Made by a program: the position numbers and the translations under genes. Positions 35,331 to 49,318 of a stretch of DNA of 64,000 nt are shown piece after piece (positions within the stretch are counted from its first letter, which is position 1; each line of letters begins with the position of its first letter). This stretch comes from Pelodera strongyloides (taxonomy: Eukaryota > Nematoda > Chromadorea > Rhabditida > Rhabditidae). The DNA lies in NCBI GenBank assembly GCA_036852015.1, contig JAANDG010000106.1, positions 186,001 through 250,000 of the forward strand, read 5' to 3'. The notes under the pieces are model-generated. The model saw only the letters and a program-made list of their open reading frames with translations, did no database searches and had not been told where the DNA came from.

Positions 35331-36968
35331 TTATGCAAATTGGTCAGGTTTGCTAATGCTTTAACTCACATTCTCGGTTATTTTTATGTCCTTCACTTTT
35401 ATGCTCGACCGTTATTAGTGTGGTTTTCTTATTGTGCTAGTTTACGAGTACTGGAGCAATTCTTCGTAATTTTACGTGCTCAGAGGTCTTCACATATTCG
35501 TTGTGCACGACGTTATTATGTTTTTAATCATTAATGTCCCTGAATTGAATTTTTATTCTCAATTACCACCTCTCATTACCTCAGGGCATAGACCTCGCCG
35601 CGGGATCTAGCTAGGCCTGCTAGGCTACACTTTGTGGTTATCGTATTTTTAGTTCAGTCGTTTTTTTGTATTTCCCCCCTTGATGGAACACTCGCCTCGT
35701 TATATACTTAGAGCTTTTAGTTCAGGGTTTCTTTTAATTTTTTATCTTCTTTTTCTGTCTTTCCACACTTTTTTAAAACGGTAGAAGTTATTGTTTCGTT
35801 GCCTTTCGTTTTTAATCGTTATAGTGATATTATTTTCATCTTTTTTTGTTAGTTTTACTATTGCATAGTTCCGTGGTCCATATACGACACACAAGGTATC
35901 AGTGTATTGTTTATTGTTCCTCTGACTTCTAAGGACAAATATCTTATCTGTTATAATTATACTAATATTGATTCCGTTAGTTTTTCTCTGATGTGCATAT
36001 TTTGTGACTTAAAGCGGTATGGCACGTAGAGCTTCCATTCCTTTGTGTGTCGGGAATGCACATAAGGCACTCATTTTGCAATATGCTTTACAATCACGTG
36101 CCAGACCTTACAACTTTATCGGTATCGTCACTTTATTATGATAAGTAATGAAGAACAGCCATATAGTCTTCACTAGAAAGCATGTTTTTAAAAGACTCCC
36201 ACTGGATTTTACCCAACTTGCTTTAACACTCGTAGTTTTTATCTTTATTTTTTTTAGCTCATTTGTTTTTGTTTGGTATGATATAGTTGTTGTTTTTGGC
36301 AATAAAGTATGGTAATATTTTTATGGTTTATGTGTTAAAGAACTGCACGGTGTGTGATTTACAAGGAGTTTGTTATAGTAGCGGGTTCCTAACGTTTAGA
36401 CTCACAAAAAAGAATATATTAGTTCACGCAACACTGATAAAAAATAGTTAATGAGCTTTCAGTTAACTAAATGTTTCAACACTATGTTATGTGGTATGTA
36501 GTCAATACTGTACTATATGTTGTCAATGTGTAGTGTTAGCAAATCTATCAACTACAAGTTTCGGGTAAGAAAACTATGTTAATTTCCTCACGAAGGTAAT
36601 TCGTGGTATAACATTTTTTTCTAGCAATGGTAATAAACTTCTTATGATATAGGTATGCTAATAAACTAATAACCTGTTAATTGCACAATTAAAAGTTTTC
36701 ACAACTACCGTTATTTTAGGGCCTGACACAATGCTGTGTTAGTAGTTAGTTAGCAGCAGTGGCAGGTTCGCGGCCTTTTTTGAAAGATACCGCTACACGT
36801 GTGTAGTTTACCGCGCGGAATGATAAAAGATTATATAAGGGATACCGCTAAGGAAACGATCATGAACAAATGTTTTGTCCAAAAGGTGAATACCAGGGAA
36901 AGTGAACTGGTTAAAATAAGGAAAGTATATAAGAAGTGATGGAAACAACAGTACACCGTCAGTTTTCA
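35331..36968. other. Gene-free AT-rich spacer before the satellite
   Basis: No exon-like signal on either strand. An AATAAA at 36301-36306 could end a long 3'UTR of the BTB gene, though it lies almost 1 kb after the stop. Confidence 0.5.
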
Positions 36969-39900
36969 GTGGATAGTTCAAACATTTACTTCCCTCCCCA
37001 ACCTTACTCTTCTCAAAGAACTTGTATTGGATAGTTCATTGCGAGAGTTGGGTTCTGGAGGGAGATTCCTCCCTTCTGAATCTTCCCTATTATACTCCCC
37101 TCCCCAACCTTACTCTTCTCAAAGAACTTGTATTGGATAGTTCATTGCGAGAGTTGGGTTCTGGAGGGAGATTCCTCCCTTCTGAATCTTCCCTATTATA
37201 CTCCCCTCCCCAACCTTACTCTTCTCAAGGAACTTGTATTGGATAGTTCATTGCGAGAGTTGGGTTCTGGAGGGAGATTCCTCCCTTCTGAATCTTCCCT
37301 ATTATACTCCCCTCCCCAACCTTACTCTTCTCAAAGAACTTGTATTGGATAGTTCATTGCGAGAGTTGGGTTCTGGAGGGAGATTCCTCCCTTCTTAATG
37401 TTCCCTATTACACTCCCCTCCCCAACCTTACTCTTCACAAAGAACTTGTATTGGATAGTTCATTGCGAGAGTTGGGTTCTGGAGGGAGATTCCTCCCTTC
37501 TGAATGTTCCCTATTACACTCCCCTCCCCAACCTTACTCTTCACAAAGAACTTGTATTGGATAGTTCATTGCGAGAGTTGGGTTCTGGAGGGAGATTCCT
37601 CCCTTCTGAATCTTCCCTATTACACTCCCCTCCCCAACCTTACTCTTCTCAAAGAACTTGTATTGGATAGTTCATTGCGAGAGTTGGGTTCTGGAGGGAG
37701 ATTCCTCCCTTCTGAATCTTCCCTATTATACTCCCCTCCCCAACCTTACTCTTCTCAAAGAACTTGTATTGGATAGTTCATTGCGAGAGTTGGGTTCTGG
37801 AGGGAGATTCCTCCCTTCTGAATCTTCCCTATTATACTCCCCTCCCCAACCTTACTCTTCTCAAAGAACTTGTATTGGATAGTTCATTGCGAGAGTTGGG
37901 TTCTGGAGGGAGATTCCTCCCTTCTGAATCTTCCCTATTATACTCCCCTCCCCAACCTTACTCTTCTCAAAGAACTTGTATTGGATAGTTCATTGCGAGA
38001 GTTGGGTTCTGGAGGGAGATTCCTCCCTTCTTAATGTTCCCTATTACACTCCCCTCCCCAACCTTACTCTTCACAAAGAACTTGTATTGGATAGTTCATT
38101 GCGAGAGTTGGGTTCTGGAGGGAGATTCCTCCCTTCTGAATCTTCCCTATTACACTCCCCACCCCAACCTTACTCTTCTCAAAGAACTTGTATTGGATAG
38201 TTCATTGCGAGAGTTGGGTTCTGGAGGGAGATTCCTCCCTTCTGAATGTTCCCTATTACACTCCCCTCCCCAACCTTACTCTTCTCAAAGAACTTGTATT
38301 GGATAGTTCATTGCGAGAGTTGGGTTCTGGAGGGAGATTCCTCCCTTCTGAATGTTCCCTATTACACTCCCCTCCCCAACATTACTCTTCTCAAGGAACT
38401 TGTATTGGATAGTTCATTGCGCGAGTTGGGTTCTGGAGGGAGATTCCTCCCTTCTGAATCTTCCCTATTATACTCCCCTCCCCAACCTTACTCTTCTCAA
38501 AGAACTTGTATTGGATAGTTCATTGCGAGAGTTGGGTTCTGGAGGGAGATTCCTCCCTGCTTAATGTTCCCTATTACACTCCCCTCCCCAACCTTACTCT
38601 TCACAAAGAACTTGTATTGGATAGTTCATTGCGAGAGTTGGGTTCTGGAGGGAGATTCCTCCCTTCTGAATCTTCCCTATTACACTCCCCTCCCCAACCT
38701 TACTCTTCTCAAAGAACTTGTATTGGATAGTTCATTGCGAGAGTTGGGTTCTGGAGGGAGATTCCTCCCTTCTTAATGTTCCCTATTACACTCCCCTCCC
38801 CAACCTTACTCTTCTCAAAGAACTTGTATTGGATAGTTCATTGCGAGAGTTGGGTTCTGGAGGGAGATTCCTCCCTTCTGAATGTTCCCTATTACACTCC
38901 CCTCCCCAACATTACTCTTCTCAAGGAACTTGTATTGGATAGTTCATTGCGCGAGTTGGGTTCTGGAGGGAGATTCCTCCCTGCTTAATGTTCCCTATTA
39001 CACTCCCCTCCCCAACCTTACTCTTCCCAAAGAACTTGTATTGGATAGTTCATTGCGAGAGTTGGGTTCTGGAGGGAGATTCCTCCCTTCTGAATGTTCC
39101 CTATTACACTCCCCTCCCCAACCTTACTCTTCCCAAAGAACTTGTATTGGATAGTTCATTGCGAGAGTTGGGTTCTGGAGGGAGATTCCTCCCTTCTGAA
39201 TCCTCCCTATTACACTCCCCTCCCCAACCTTACTCTTCTCAAAGAACTTGTATTGGATAGTTCATTGCGAGAGTTGGGTTCTGGAGGGAGATTCCTCCCT
39301 TCTGAATCTTCCCTATTACACACTCCCCTCCCCAACCTTACTCTTCACAAAGAACTTGTATTGGATAGTTCATTGCGAGAGTTGGGTTCTGGAGGGAGAT
39401 TCCTCCCTTTGAATCCTCCATATTACACTCCCCTCCCCAACCTTACTCTTCTCAAAGAACTTGTATTGGATAGTTCATTGCGAGAGTTGGGTTCTGGAGG
39501 GAGATTCCTCCCTTCTGAATGTTCCCTATTACACTCCCCTCCCCAACCTTACTCTTCCCAAAGAACTTGTATTGGATAGTTCATTGCGAGAGTTGGGTTC
39601 TGGAGGGAGATTCCTCCCTTTGAATCCTCCATATTACACTCCCCTCCCCAACCTTACTCTTCCCAAAGAACTTGTATTGGATAGTTCATTGCGAGAGTTG
39701 GGTTCTGGAGGGAGATTCCTCCCTTTGAATCCTCCCTATTACACTCCCCTCCCCAACCTTACTCTTCACAAAGAACTTGTATTGGATAGTTCATTGCGAG
39801 AGTTGGGTTCTGGAGGGAGATTCCTCCCTTCTGAATCTTCCCTATTACACTCCCCTCCCCAACCTTACTCTTCACAAAGAACTTGTATTGGATAGTTCAT

Positions 39901-42900
39901 TGCGAGAGTTGGGTTCTGGAGGGAGATTCCTCCCTTTGAATCCTCCCTATTACACTCCCCTCCCCAACCTTACTCTTCTCAAAGAACTTGTATTGGATAG
40001 TTCATTGCGAGAGTTGGGTTCTGGAGGGAGATTCCTCCCTTCTGAATGTTCCCTATTACACTCCCCTCCCCAACCTTACTCTTCTCAAGGAACTTGTATT
40101 GGATAGTTCATTGCGAGAGTTGGGTTCTGGAGGGAGATTCCTCCCTTCTGAATCTTCCCTATTACACTCCCCTCCCCAACCTTACTCTTCACAAAGAACT
40201 TGTATTGGATAGTTCATTGCGAGAGTTGGGTTCTGGAGGGAGATTCCTCCCTTTGAATCCTCCCTATTACACTCCCCTCCCCAACCTTACTCTTCTCAAA
40301 GAACTTGTATTGGATAGTTCATTGCGAGAGTTGGGTTCTGGAGGGAGATTCCTCCCTTCTTAATGTTCCCTATTACACTCCCCTCCCCAACCTTACTCTT
40401 CTCAAAGAACTTGTATTGGATAGTTCATTGCGAGAGTTGGGTTCTGGAGGGAGATTCCTCCCTGCTTAATGTTCCCTATTACACTCCCCTCCCCAACCTT
40501 ACTCTTCTCAAAGAACTTGTATTGGATAGTTCATTGCGAGAGTTGGGTTCTGGAGGGAGATTCCTCCCTTCTTAATGTTCCCTATTACACTCCCCTCCCC
40601 AACCTTACTCTTCTCAAAGAACTTGTATTGGATAGTTCATTGCGAGAGTTGGGTTCTGGAGGGAGATTCCTCCCTTCTGAATCTTCCCTATTATACTCCC
40701 CTCCCCAACCTTACTCTTCCCAAAGAACTTGTACTGGATAGTTCATTGCGAGAGTTGGGTTCTGGAGGGAGATTCCTCCCTTCTGAATCTTCCCTATTAA
40801 ACTCCCCTCCCCAACCTTACTCTTCTCAAAGAACTTGTATTGGATAGTTCATTGCGAGAGTTGGGTTCTGGAGGGAGATTCCTCACTTCTTAATGTTCCC
40901 TATTATACTCCCCTCCCCAACCTTACTCTTCCCAAAGAACTTGTACTGGATAGTTCATTGCGAGAGTTGGGTTCTGGAGGGAGATTCCTCCCTTCTGAAT
41001 CTTCCCTATTATACTCCCCTCCCCAACCTTACTCTTCTCAAAGAACTTGTATTGGATAGTTCATTGCGAGAGTTGGGTTCTGGAGGGAGATTCCTCACTT
41101 CTTAATCTTCCCTATTATACTCCCCTCCCCAACCTTACTCTTCTCAAAGAACTTGTATTGGATAGTTCATTGCGAGAGTTGGGTTCTGGAGGGAGATTTC
41201 AGATTCCTCGCTTCTGAATCTTCCCTATTATACTCCCCTCCCCAACCTTACTCTTCTCAAAGAACTTGTATTGGATAGTTCATTGCGAGAGTTGGGTTCT
41301 GGAGGGAGATTTCAGATTTCTCCCTTCTGAATCTTCCCTATTATACTCCCCTCCCCAACCTTACTCTTCTCAAAGAACTTGTATTGGATAGTTCATTGCG
41401 AGAGTTGGGTTCTGGAGGGAGATTCCTCCCTTCTTAATGTTCCCTATTACACTCCCCTCCCCAACCTTACTCTTCTCAGGGAACTTGTATTGGAAAGTTC
41501 ATTGCGAGAGTTGGGTTCTGGAGGGAGATTCCTCCCTTCTGAATCTTCCCTATTATACTCCCCTCCCCAACCTTACTCTTCTCAAAGAACTTGTATTGGA
41601 TAGTTCATTGCGAGAGTTGGGTTCTGGAGGGAGATTCCTCACTTCTTAATCTTCCCTATTATACTCCCCTCCCCAACCTTACTCTTCTCAAGGAACTTGT
41701 ATTGGATAGTTCATTGCGAGAGTTGGGTTCTGGAGGGATATTCCTCCCTTCTTAATCTTCCCTATTAAACTCCCCTCCCCAACCTTACTCTTCTCAAAGA
41801 ACTTGTATTGGATAGTTCATTGCGAGAGTTGGGTTCTGGAGGGAGATTCCTCACTTCTTAATGTTCCCTATTATACTCCCCTCCCCAACCTTACTCTTCC
41901 CAAAGAACTTGTACTGGATAGTTCATTGCGAGAGTTGGGTTCTGGAGGGAGATTCCTCCCTTCTGAATCTTCCCTATTATACTCCCCTCCCCAACCTTAC
42001 TCTTCTCAAAGAACTTGTATTGGATAGTTCATTGCGAGAGTTGGGTTCTGGAGGGAGATTCCTCACTTCTTAATCTTCCCTATTATACTCCCCTCCCCAA
42101 CCTTACTCTTCTCAAAGAACTTGTATTGGATAGTTCATTGCGAGAGTTGGGTTCTGGAGGGAGATTTCAATTCCTCCCTTCTGAATCTTCCCTATTATAC
42201 TCCCCTCCCCAACCTTACTCTTCTCAAAGAACTTGTATTGGATAGTTCATTGCGAGAGTTGGGTTCTGGAGGGAGATTTCAGATTTCTCCCTTCTGAATG
42301 TTCCCTATTACACTCCCCTCCCCAACATTACTCTTCTCAAGGAACTTGTATTGGATAGTTCATTGCGCGAGTTGGGTTCTGGAGGGAGATTCCTCCCTGC
42401 TTAATGTTCCCTATTACACTCCCCTCCCCAACCTTACTCTTCCCAAAGAACTTGTATTGGATAGTTCATTGCGAGAGTTGGGTTCTGGAGGGAGATTCCT
42501 CACTTCTGAATCTTCCCTATTACACTCCCCTCCCCAACCTTACTCTTCACAAAGAACTTGTATTGGATAGTTCATTGCGAGAGTTGGGTTCTGGAGGGAG
42601 ATTCCTCCCTTCTGAATGTTCCCTATTACACTCCCCTCCCCAACCTTACTCTTCTCAAGGAACTTGTATTGGATAGTTCATTGCGAGAGTTGGGTTCTGG
42701 AGGGAGATTCCTCCCTTCTTAATGTTCCCTATTACACTCCCCTCCCCAACCTTACTCTTCCCAAAGAACTTGTATTGGATAGTTCATTGCGAGAGTTGGG
42801 TTCTGGAGGGAGATTCCTCCCTTCTGAATCCTCCCTATTACACTCCCCTCCCCAACCTTACTCTTCTCAAAGAACTTGTATTGGATAGTTCATTGCGAGA

Positions 42901-43510
42901 GTTGGGTTCTGGAGGGAGATTCCTCCCTTCTGAATCCTCCCTATTACACTCCCCTCCCCAACCTTACTCTTCACAAAGAACTTGTATTGGATAGTTCATT
43001 GCGAGAGTTGGGTTCTGGAGGGAGATTCCTCCCTTCTGAATCTTCCCTATTACACTCCCCTCCCCAACCTTACTCTTCACAAAGAACTTGTATTGGATAG
43101 TTCATTGCGAGAGTTGGGTTCTGGAGGGAGATTCCTCCCTTCTGAATCCTTCCCTATTACACTCCCCTCCCCAACCTTACTCTTCTCAAAGAACTTGTAT
43201 TGGATAGTTCATTGCGAGAGTTGGGTTCTGGAGGGAGATTCCTCCCTTCTGAATGTTCCCTATTACACTCCCCTCCCCAACCTTACTCTTCTCAAGGAAC
43301 TTGTATTGGATAGTTCATTGCGAGAGTTGGGTTCTGGAGGGAGATTCCTCCCTTCTGAATCTTCCCTATTACACTCCCCTCCCCAACCTTACTCTTCACA
43401 AAGAACTTGTATTGGATAGTTCATTGCGAGAGTTGGGTTCTGGAGGGAGATTCCTCCCTTCTGAATCCTCCCTATTACACTCCCCTCCCCAACCTTACTC
43501 CCCCCCCCCC

Positions 43511-43551
<41 letters not shown>

Positions 43552-46500
43552 ACCCCCCCCCCCCCCCCCCCCCCCCCCCCCTTCTCAAAGAACTTGTATT
43601 GGATAGTTCATTGCGAGAGTTGGGTTCTGGAGGGAGATTCCTCCCTTCTTAATGTTCCCTATTACACTCCCCTCCCCAACCTTACTCTTCTCAAAGAACT
43701 TGTATTGGATAGTTCATTGCGAGAGTTGGGTTCTGGAGGGAGATTCCTCCCTTCTTAATGTTCCCTATTACACTCCCCTCCCCAACCTTACTCTTCTCAA
43801 AGAACTTGTATTGGATAGTTCATTGCGAGAGTTGGGTTCTGGAGGGAGATTCCTCCCTTCTTAATGTTCCCTATTACACTCCCCTCCCCAACCTTACTCT
43901 TCTCAAAGAACTTGTATTGGATAGTTCATTGCGAGAGTTGGGTTCTGGAGGGAGATTCCTCCCTTCTGAATCTTCCCTATTATACTCCCCTCCCCAACCT
44001 TACTCTTCCCAAAGAACTTGTATTGGATAGTTCATTGCGAGAGTTGGGTTCTGGAGGGAGATTCCTCCCTTCTGAATCTTCCCTATTAAACTCCCCTCCC
44101 CAACCTTACTCTTCTCAAAGAACTTGTATTGGATAGTTCATTGCGAGAGTTGGGTTCTGGAGGGAGATTCCTCACTTCTTAATGTTCCCTATTATACTCC
44201 CCTCCCCAACCTTACTCTTCCCAAAGAACTTGTACTGGATAGTTCATTGCGAGAGTTGGGTTCTGGAGGGAGATTCCTCCCTTCTGAATCTTCCCTATTA
44301 TACTCCCCTCCCCAACCTTACTCTTCTCAAAGAACTTGTATTGGATAGTTCATTGCGAGAGTTGGGTTCTGGAGGGAGATTCCTCACTTCTTAATCTTCC
44401 CTATTATACTCCCCTCCCCAACCTTACTCTTCTCAAAGAACTTGTATTGGATAGTTCATTGCGAGAGTTGGGTTCTGGAGGGAGATTTCCTCCCTTCTGA
44501 ATCTTCCCTATTATACTCCCCTCCCCAACCTTACTCTTCTCAAAGAACTTGTATTGGATAGTTCATTGCGAGAGTTGGGTTCTGGAGGGAGATTTCAGAT
44601 TTCTCCCTTCTGAATCTTCCCTATTATACTCCCCTCCCCAACCTTACTCTTCTCAAAGAACTTGTATTGGATAGTTCATTGCGAGAGTTGGGTTCTGGAG
44701 GGAGATTCCTCCCTTCTTAATGTTCCCTATTACACTCCCCTCCCCAACCTTACTCTTCTCAAGGGAACTTGTATTGGATAGTTCATTGCGAGAGTTGGGT
44801 TCTGGAGGGAGATTCCTCCCTTCTGAATCTTCCCTATTATACTCCCCTCCCCAACCTTACTCTTCTCAAAGAACTTGTATTGGATAGTTCATTGCGAGAG
44901 TTGGGTTCTGGAGGGAGATTCCTCCCTTCTTAATCTTCCCTATTATACTCCCCTCCCCAACCTTACTCTTCTCAAAGGAACTTGTATTGGATAGTTCATT
45001 GCGAGAGTTGGGTTCTGGAGGGAGATTCCTCCCTTCTTAATCTTCCCTATTAAACTCCCCTCCCCAACCTTACTCTTCTCAAAGAACTTGTATTGGATAG
45101 TTCATTGCGAGAGTTGGGTTCTGGAGGGAGATTCCTCACTTCTTAATGTTCCCTATTATACTCCCCTCCCCAACCTTACTCTTCCCAAAGAACTTGTACT
45201 TGGATAGTTCATTGCGAGAGTTGGGTTCTGGAGGGAGATTCCTCCCTTCTGAATCTTCCCTATTATACTCCCCTCCCCAACCTTACTCTTCTCAAAGAAC
45301 TTGTATTGGATAGTTCATTGCGAGAGTTGGGTTCTGGAGGGAGATTCCTCACTTCTTAATCTTCCCTATTATACTCCCCTCCCCAACCTTACTCTTCTCA
45401 AAGAACTTGTATTGGATAGTTCATTGCGAGAGTTGGGTTCTGGAGGGAGATTCCTCCCTTCTGAATCTTCCCTATTACACTCCCCTCCCCAACCTTACTC
45501 TTCTCAAAGAACTTGTATTGGATAGTTCATTGCGAGAGTTGGGTTCTGGAGGGAGATTCCTCCCTTCTTAATCTTCCCTATTACACTCCCCTCCCCAACC
45601 TCCCCTAACCTTACTCTTCTCAAAGAACTTGTATTGGATAGTTCATTGCGAGAGTTGGGTTCTGGAGGGAGATTCCTCCCTTCTTAATGTTCCCTATTAC
45701 ACTCCCCTCCCCAACCTTACTCTTCTCAGGGAACTTGTATTGGAAAGTTCATTGCGAGAGTTGGGTTCTGGAGGGAGATTCCTCCCTTCTGAATCTTCCC
45801 TATTATACTCCCCTCCCCAACCTTACTCTTCTCAAAGAACTTGTATTGGATAGTTCATTGCGAGAGTTGGGTTCTGGAGGGAGATTCCTCACTTCTTAAT
45901 CTTCCCTATTATACTCCCCTCCCCAACCTTACTCTTCTCAAGGAACTTGTATTGGATAGTTCATTGCGAGAGTTGGGTTCTGGAGGGAGATTCCTCCCTT
46001 CTTAATGTTCCCTATTACACTCCCCTCCCCAACCTTACTCTTCACAGAGAACTTGTATTGGATAGTTCATTGCCAGAGTTGGGTTCTGGAGGGAGATTCC
46101 TCCCTTCTTAATGTTCCCTATTACACTCCCCTCCCCAACCTTACTCTTCTCAGGGAACTTGTATTGGATAGTTCATTGCGAGAGTTGGGTTCTGGAGGGA
46201 GATTCCTCCCTTCTGAATCTTCCCTATTATACTCCCCTCCCCAACCTTACTCTTCTCAAAGAACTTGTATTGGATAGTTCATTGCGAGAGTTGGGTTCTG
46301 GAGGGAGATTCCTCACTTCTTAATCTTCCCTATTATACTCCCCTCCCCAACCTTACTCTTCTCAAGGAACTTGTATTGGATAGTTCATTGCGAGAGTTGG
46401 GTTCTGGAGGGATATTCCTCCCTTCTTAATGTTCCCTATTACACTCTCCTCCCCAACCTTACTCTTCACAGAGAGCTTGTATTGGATAGTTCATTGCCAG

Positions 46501-49318
46501 AGTTGGGTTCTGGAGGGAGATTCCTCCCTTCTTAATGTTCCCTATTACACTCCCCTCCCCAACCTTACTCTTCTCAGGAACTTGTATTGGATAAGTTCAT
46601 TGCGAGAGTTGGGTTCTGGAGGGAGATTCCTCCCTTCTGAATCTTCCCTATTATACTCCCCTCCCCAACCTTACTCTTCTCAAAGAACTTGTATTGGATA
46701 GTTCATTGCGAGAGTTGGGTTCTGGAGGGAGATTCCTCACTTCTTAATCTTCCCTATTATACTCCCCTCCCCAACCTTACTCTTCTCAAGGAACTTGTAT
46801 TGGATAGTTCATTGCGAGAGTTGGGTTCTGGAGGGAGATTCCTCCCTTCTTAATGTTCCCTATTACACTCTCCTCCCCAACCTTACTCTTCACAGAGAGC
46901 TTGTATTGGATAGTTCATTGCGAGAGTTGGGTTCTGGAGGGAGATTCCTCCCTTCTTAATGTTCCCTATTACACTCCCCTCCCCAACCTTACTCTTCACA
47001 GAGAACTTGTATTGGATAGTTCATTGCGAGAGTTGGGTTCTGGAGGGAGATTCCTCCCTTCTTAATGTTCCCTATTACACTCCCCTCCCCAACCTTACTC
47101 TTCACAGAGAACTTGTATTGGATAGTTCATTGCCAGTGGGTTCTTGAGGGAGATTCCTCCCTTCTTAATGTTCCCTTTACACTCCCCTCCCCAACCTTAC
47201 TCTTCTCAAAGGAACTTGTATTGGAAAGTTCATTGCGAGAGGTTGGGTTCTGGAGGGAGATTCCTCCCTTCTTAATGTTCCCTATTACACTCTCCTCCCC
47301 AACCTTACTCTTCACAGAGAGCTTGTATTGGATAGTTCATTGCCAGAGTTGGGTTCTGGAGGGAGATTCCTCCCTTCTTAATGTTCCCTATTACACTCCT
47401 CTCCCCAACCTTACTCTTCTCAGGGAACTTGTATTGGAAAGTTCATTGCGAGAGTTGGGTTCTGGAGGGAGATTCCTCCCTTCTGAATCTTCCCTATTAT
47501 ACTCCCCTCCCCAACCTTACTCTTCTCAAAGAACTTGTATTGGATAGTTCATTGCGAGAGTTGGGTTCTGGAGGGAGATTCCTCACTTCTTCTTAATCTT
47601 CCCTATTATACTCCCCTCCCCAACCTTACTCTTCTCAAGGAACTTGTATTGGATAGTTCATTGCCAGAGTTGGGTTCTGGAGGGAGATTCCTCCCTTCTT
47701 AATGTTCCCTATTACACTCTCCTCCCCAACCTTACTCTTCACAGAGAACTTGTATTGGATAGTTCATTGCCAGAGTTGGGTTCTGGAGGGAGATTCCTCC
47801 CTTCTTAATGTTCCCTATTACACTCTCCTCCCCTCCCCAACCTTACTCTTCACAAGAACTTGTATTGGATAGTTCATTGCCAGAGTTGGGTTCTGGAGGG
47901 AGATTCCTCCCTTCTTAATGTTCCCTATTACACTCTCCTCCCCAACCTTACTCTTCACAGAGAACTTGTATTGGATAGTTCATTGCCAGAGTTGGGTTCT
48001 GGAGGGAGATTCCTCCCTTCTTAATGTTCCCTATTACACTCTCCTCCCCAACCTTACTCTTCACAGAGAACTTGTATTGGATAGTTCATTGCCAGAGTTG
48101 GGTTCTGGAGGGAGATTCCTCCCTTCTTAATGTTCCCTATTACACTCCCCTCCCCAACCTTACTCTTCTCAGGGAACTTGTATTGGAAAGTTCATTGCGA
48201 GAGTTGGGTTCTGGAGGGAGATTCCTCCCTTCTTAATGTTCCCTTTTACACTCCCCTCCCCAACCTTACTCTTCTCAGGGAACTTGTATTGGAAAGTTCA
48301 TTGCGAGAGTTGGGTTCTGGAGGGAGATTCCTCCCTTCTTAATGTTCCCTATTACACTCCCTCCCCAACCTTACTCTTCACAGAGAACTTGTATTGGATA
48401 GTTCATTGCCAGAGTTGGGTTCTGGAGGGAGATTCCTCCCTTCTTAATGTTCCCTTTACACTCCCCTTCCCAACCTTACTCTTCACAAAGAACTTGTATT
48501 GGATAGTTCATTGCGAGAGTTGGGTTCTGGAGGGAGATTCCTCCCTTCTGAATCTTCCCTATTATACTCCCCTCCCCAACCTTATTTCACAAGAACTTGT
48601 ATTGGATAGTTCATTGCGAGAGTTGGGTTCTGGAGGGAGATTCCTCCCTTCTTAATGTTCCTATTACACTCCCCTCCCAACCTTACTCTCTCAAAGAACT
48701 TGTATTGGATAGTTCATTGCGAGAGTTGGGTTCTGGAGGGAGATTCCTCCCTTCTTAATGTTCCCTTTTACACTCCCTCCCCAACCTTACTCTTCTAAGG
48801 AACTTGTATTGGATTAGTTCATTGCGAGAGTTTGGTTCTGGAGGGAGATTCCTCCCTTCTTAATGTTCCCTTTACACTCCCCTCCCCAACCTTACTCTTC
48901 TCAAGGAACTTGTATTGGATAGTTCATTGCGAGAGTTGGGTTCTGGAGGGAGATTCCTCCCTTCTTAATGTTCCCTTTTACACTCCCCTCCCCAACCTTA
49001 CTCTTCTCAAGGAACTTGTATTGGATAGTTCATTGCGAGAGTTGGGTTCTGGAGGGAGATTCCTCCCTTCTTAATGTTCCCTTTTACACTCCCCTCCCCA
49101 ACCTTACTCTTCTCAAGGAACTTGTATTGGATAGTCATTGCGAAGTTGGGTTCTGGAAGATTCTCTTAATGTTCCCTACTCCCCTCCCCAACCTTACTCT
49201 TCTCAAGGAACTTGTATTGGATAGTTCATTGCGAGAGTTGGGTTCTGGAGGGAGAATCCTCCCTTCTTAATGTTCCCTATTACACTCTCCTCCCCAACCT
49301 ACTCTTCACAAGGAACTG
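36969..49318. repeat. Satellite array of a ~106 bp unit, about 116 copies
   Basis: A head-to-tail array 12.35 kb long. The unit contains GAACTTGTATTGGATAGTTC, the near-palindrome GGAGGGAGATTCCTCCC, and a pyrimidine-rich end CTCCCCTCCCCAACC. 106 is not a multiple of three, so reading frames rotate from unit to unit and the many short ORFs are an artefact of the repeat. Units are very similar from 37000 to 46000 and become more broken (indels, truncated units) from about 47100 to the right edge. The left edge starts inside a partial unit. Confidence 0.97.
43500..43581 (+). repeat. 82 nt poly(C) tract inside the satellite
   Basis: Within one unit the sequence passes from CCTTACT into C residues broken by single A at 43511 and 43552, then resumes at TTCTCAAAG. 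It may be a real expansion of the unit's C-rich end, or a sequencing or assembly artefact. Confidence 0.8.

Noticed and set aside
37022..49270. Dozens of ORFs of 60-160 codons in the satellite, including proline-rich ones over the poly(C) tract
   Set aside because: They arise from the same 106 bp unit read in rotating frames, with no splice or start context; repeat artefact.
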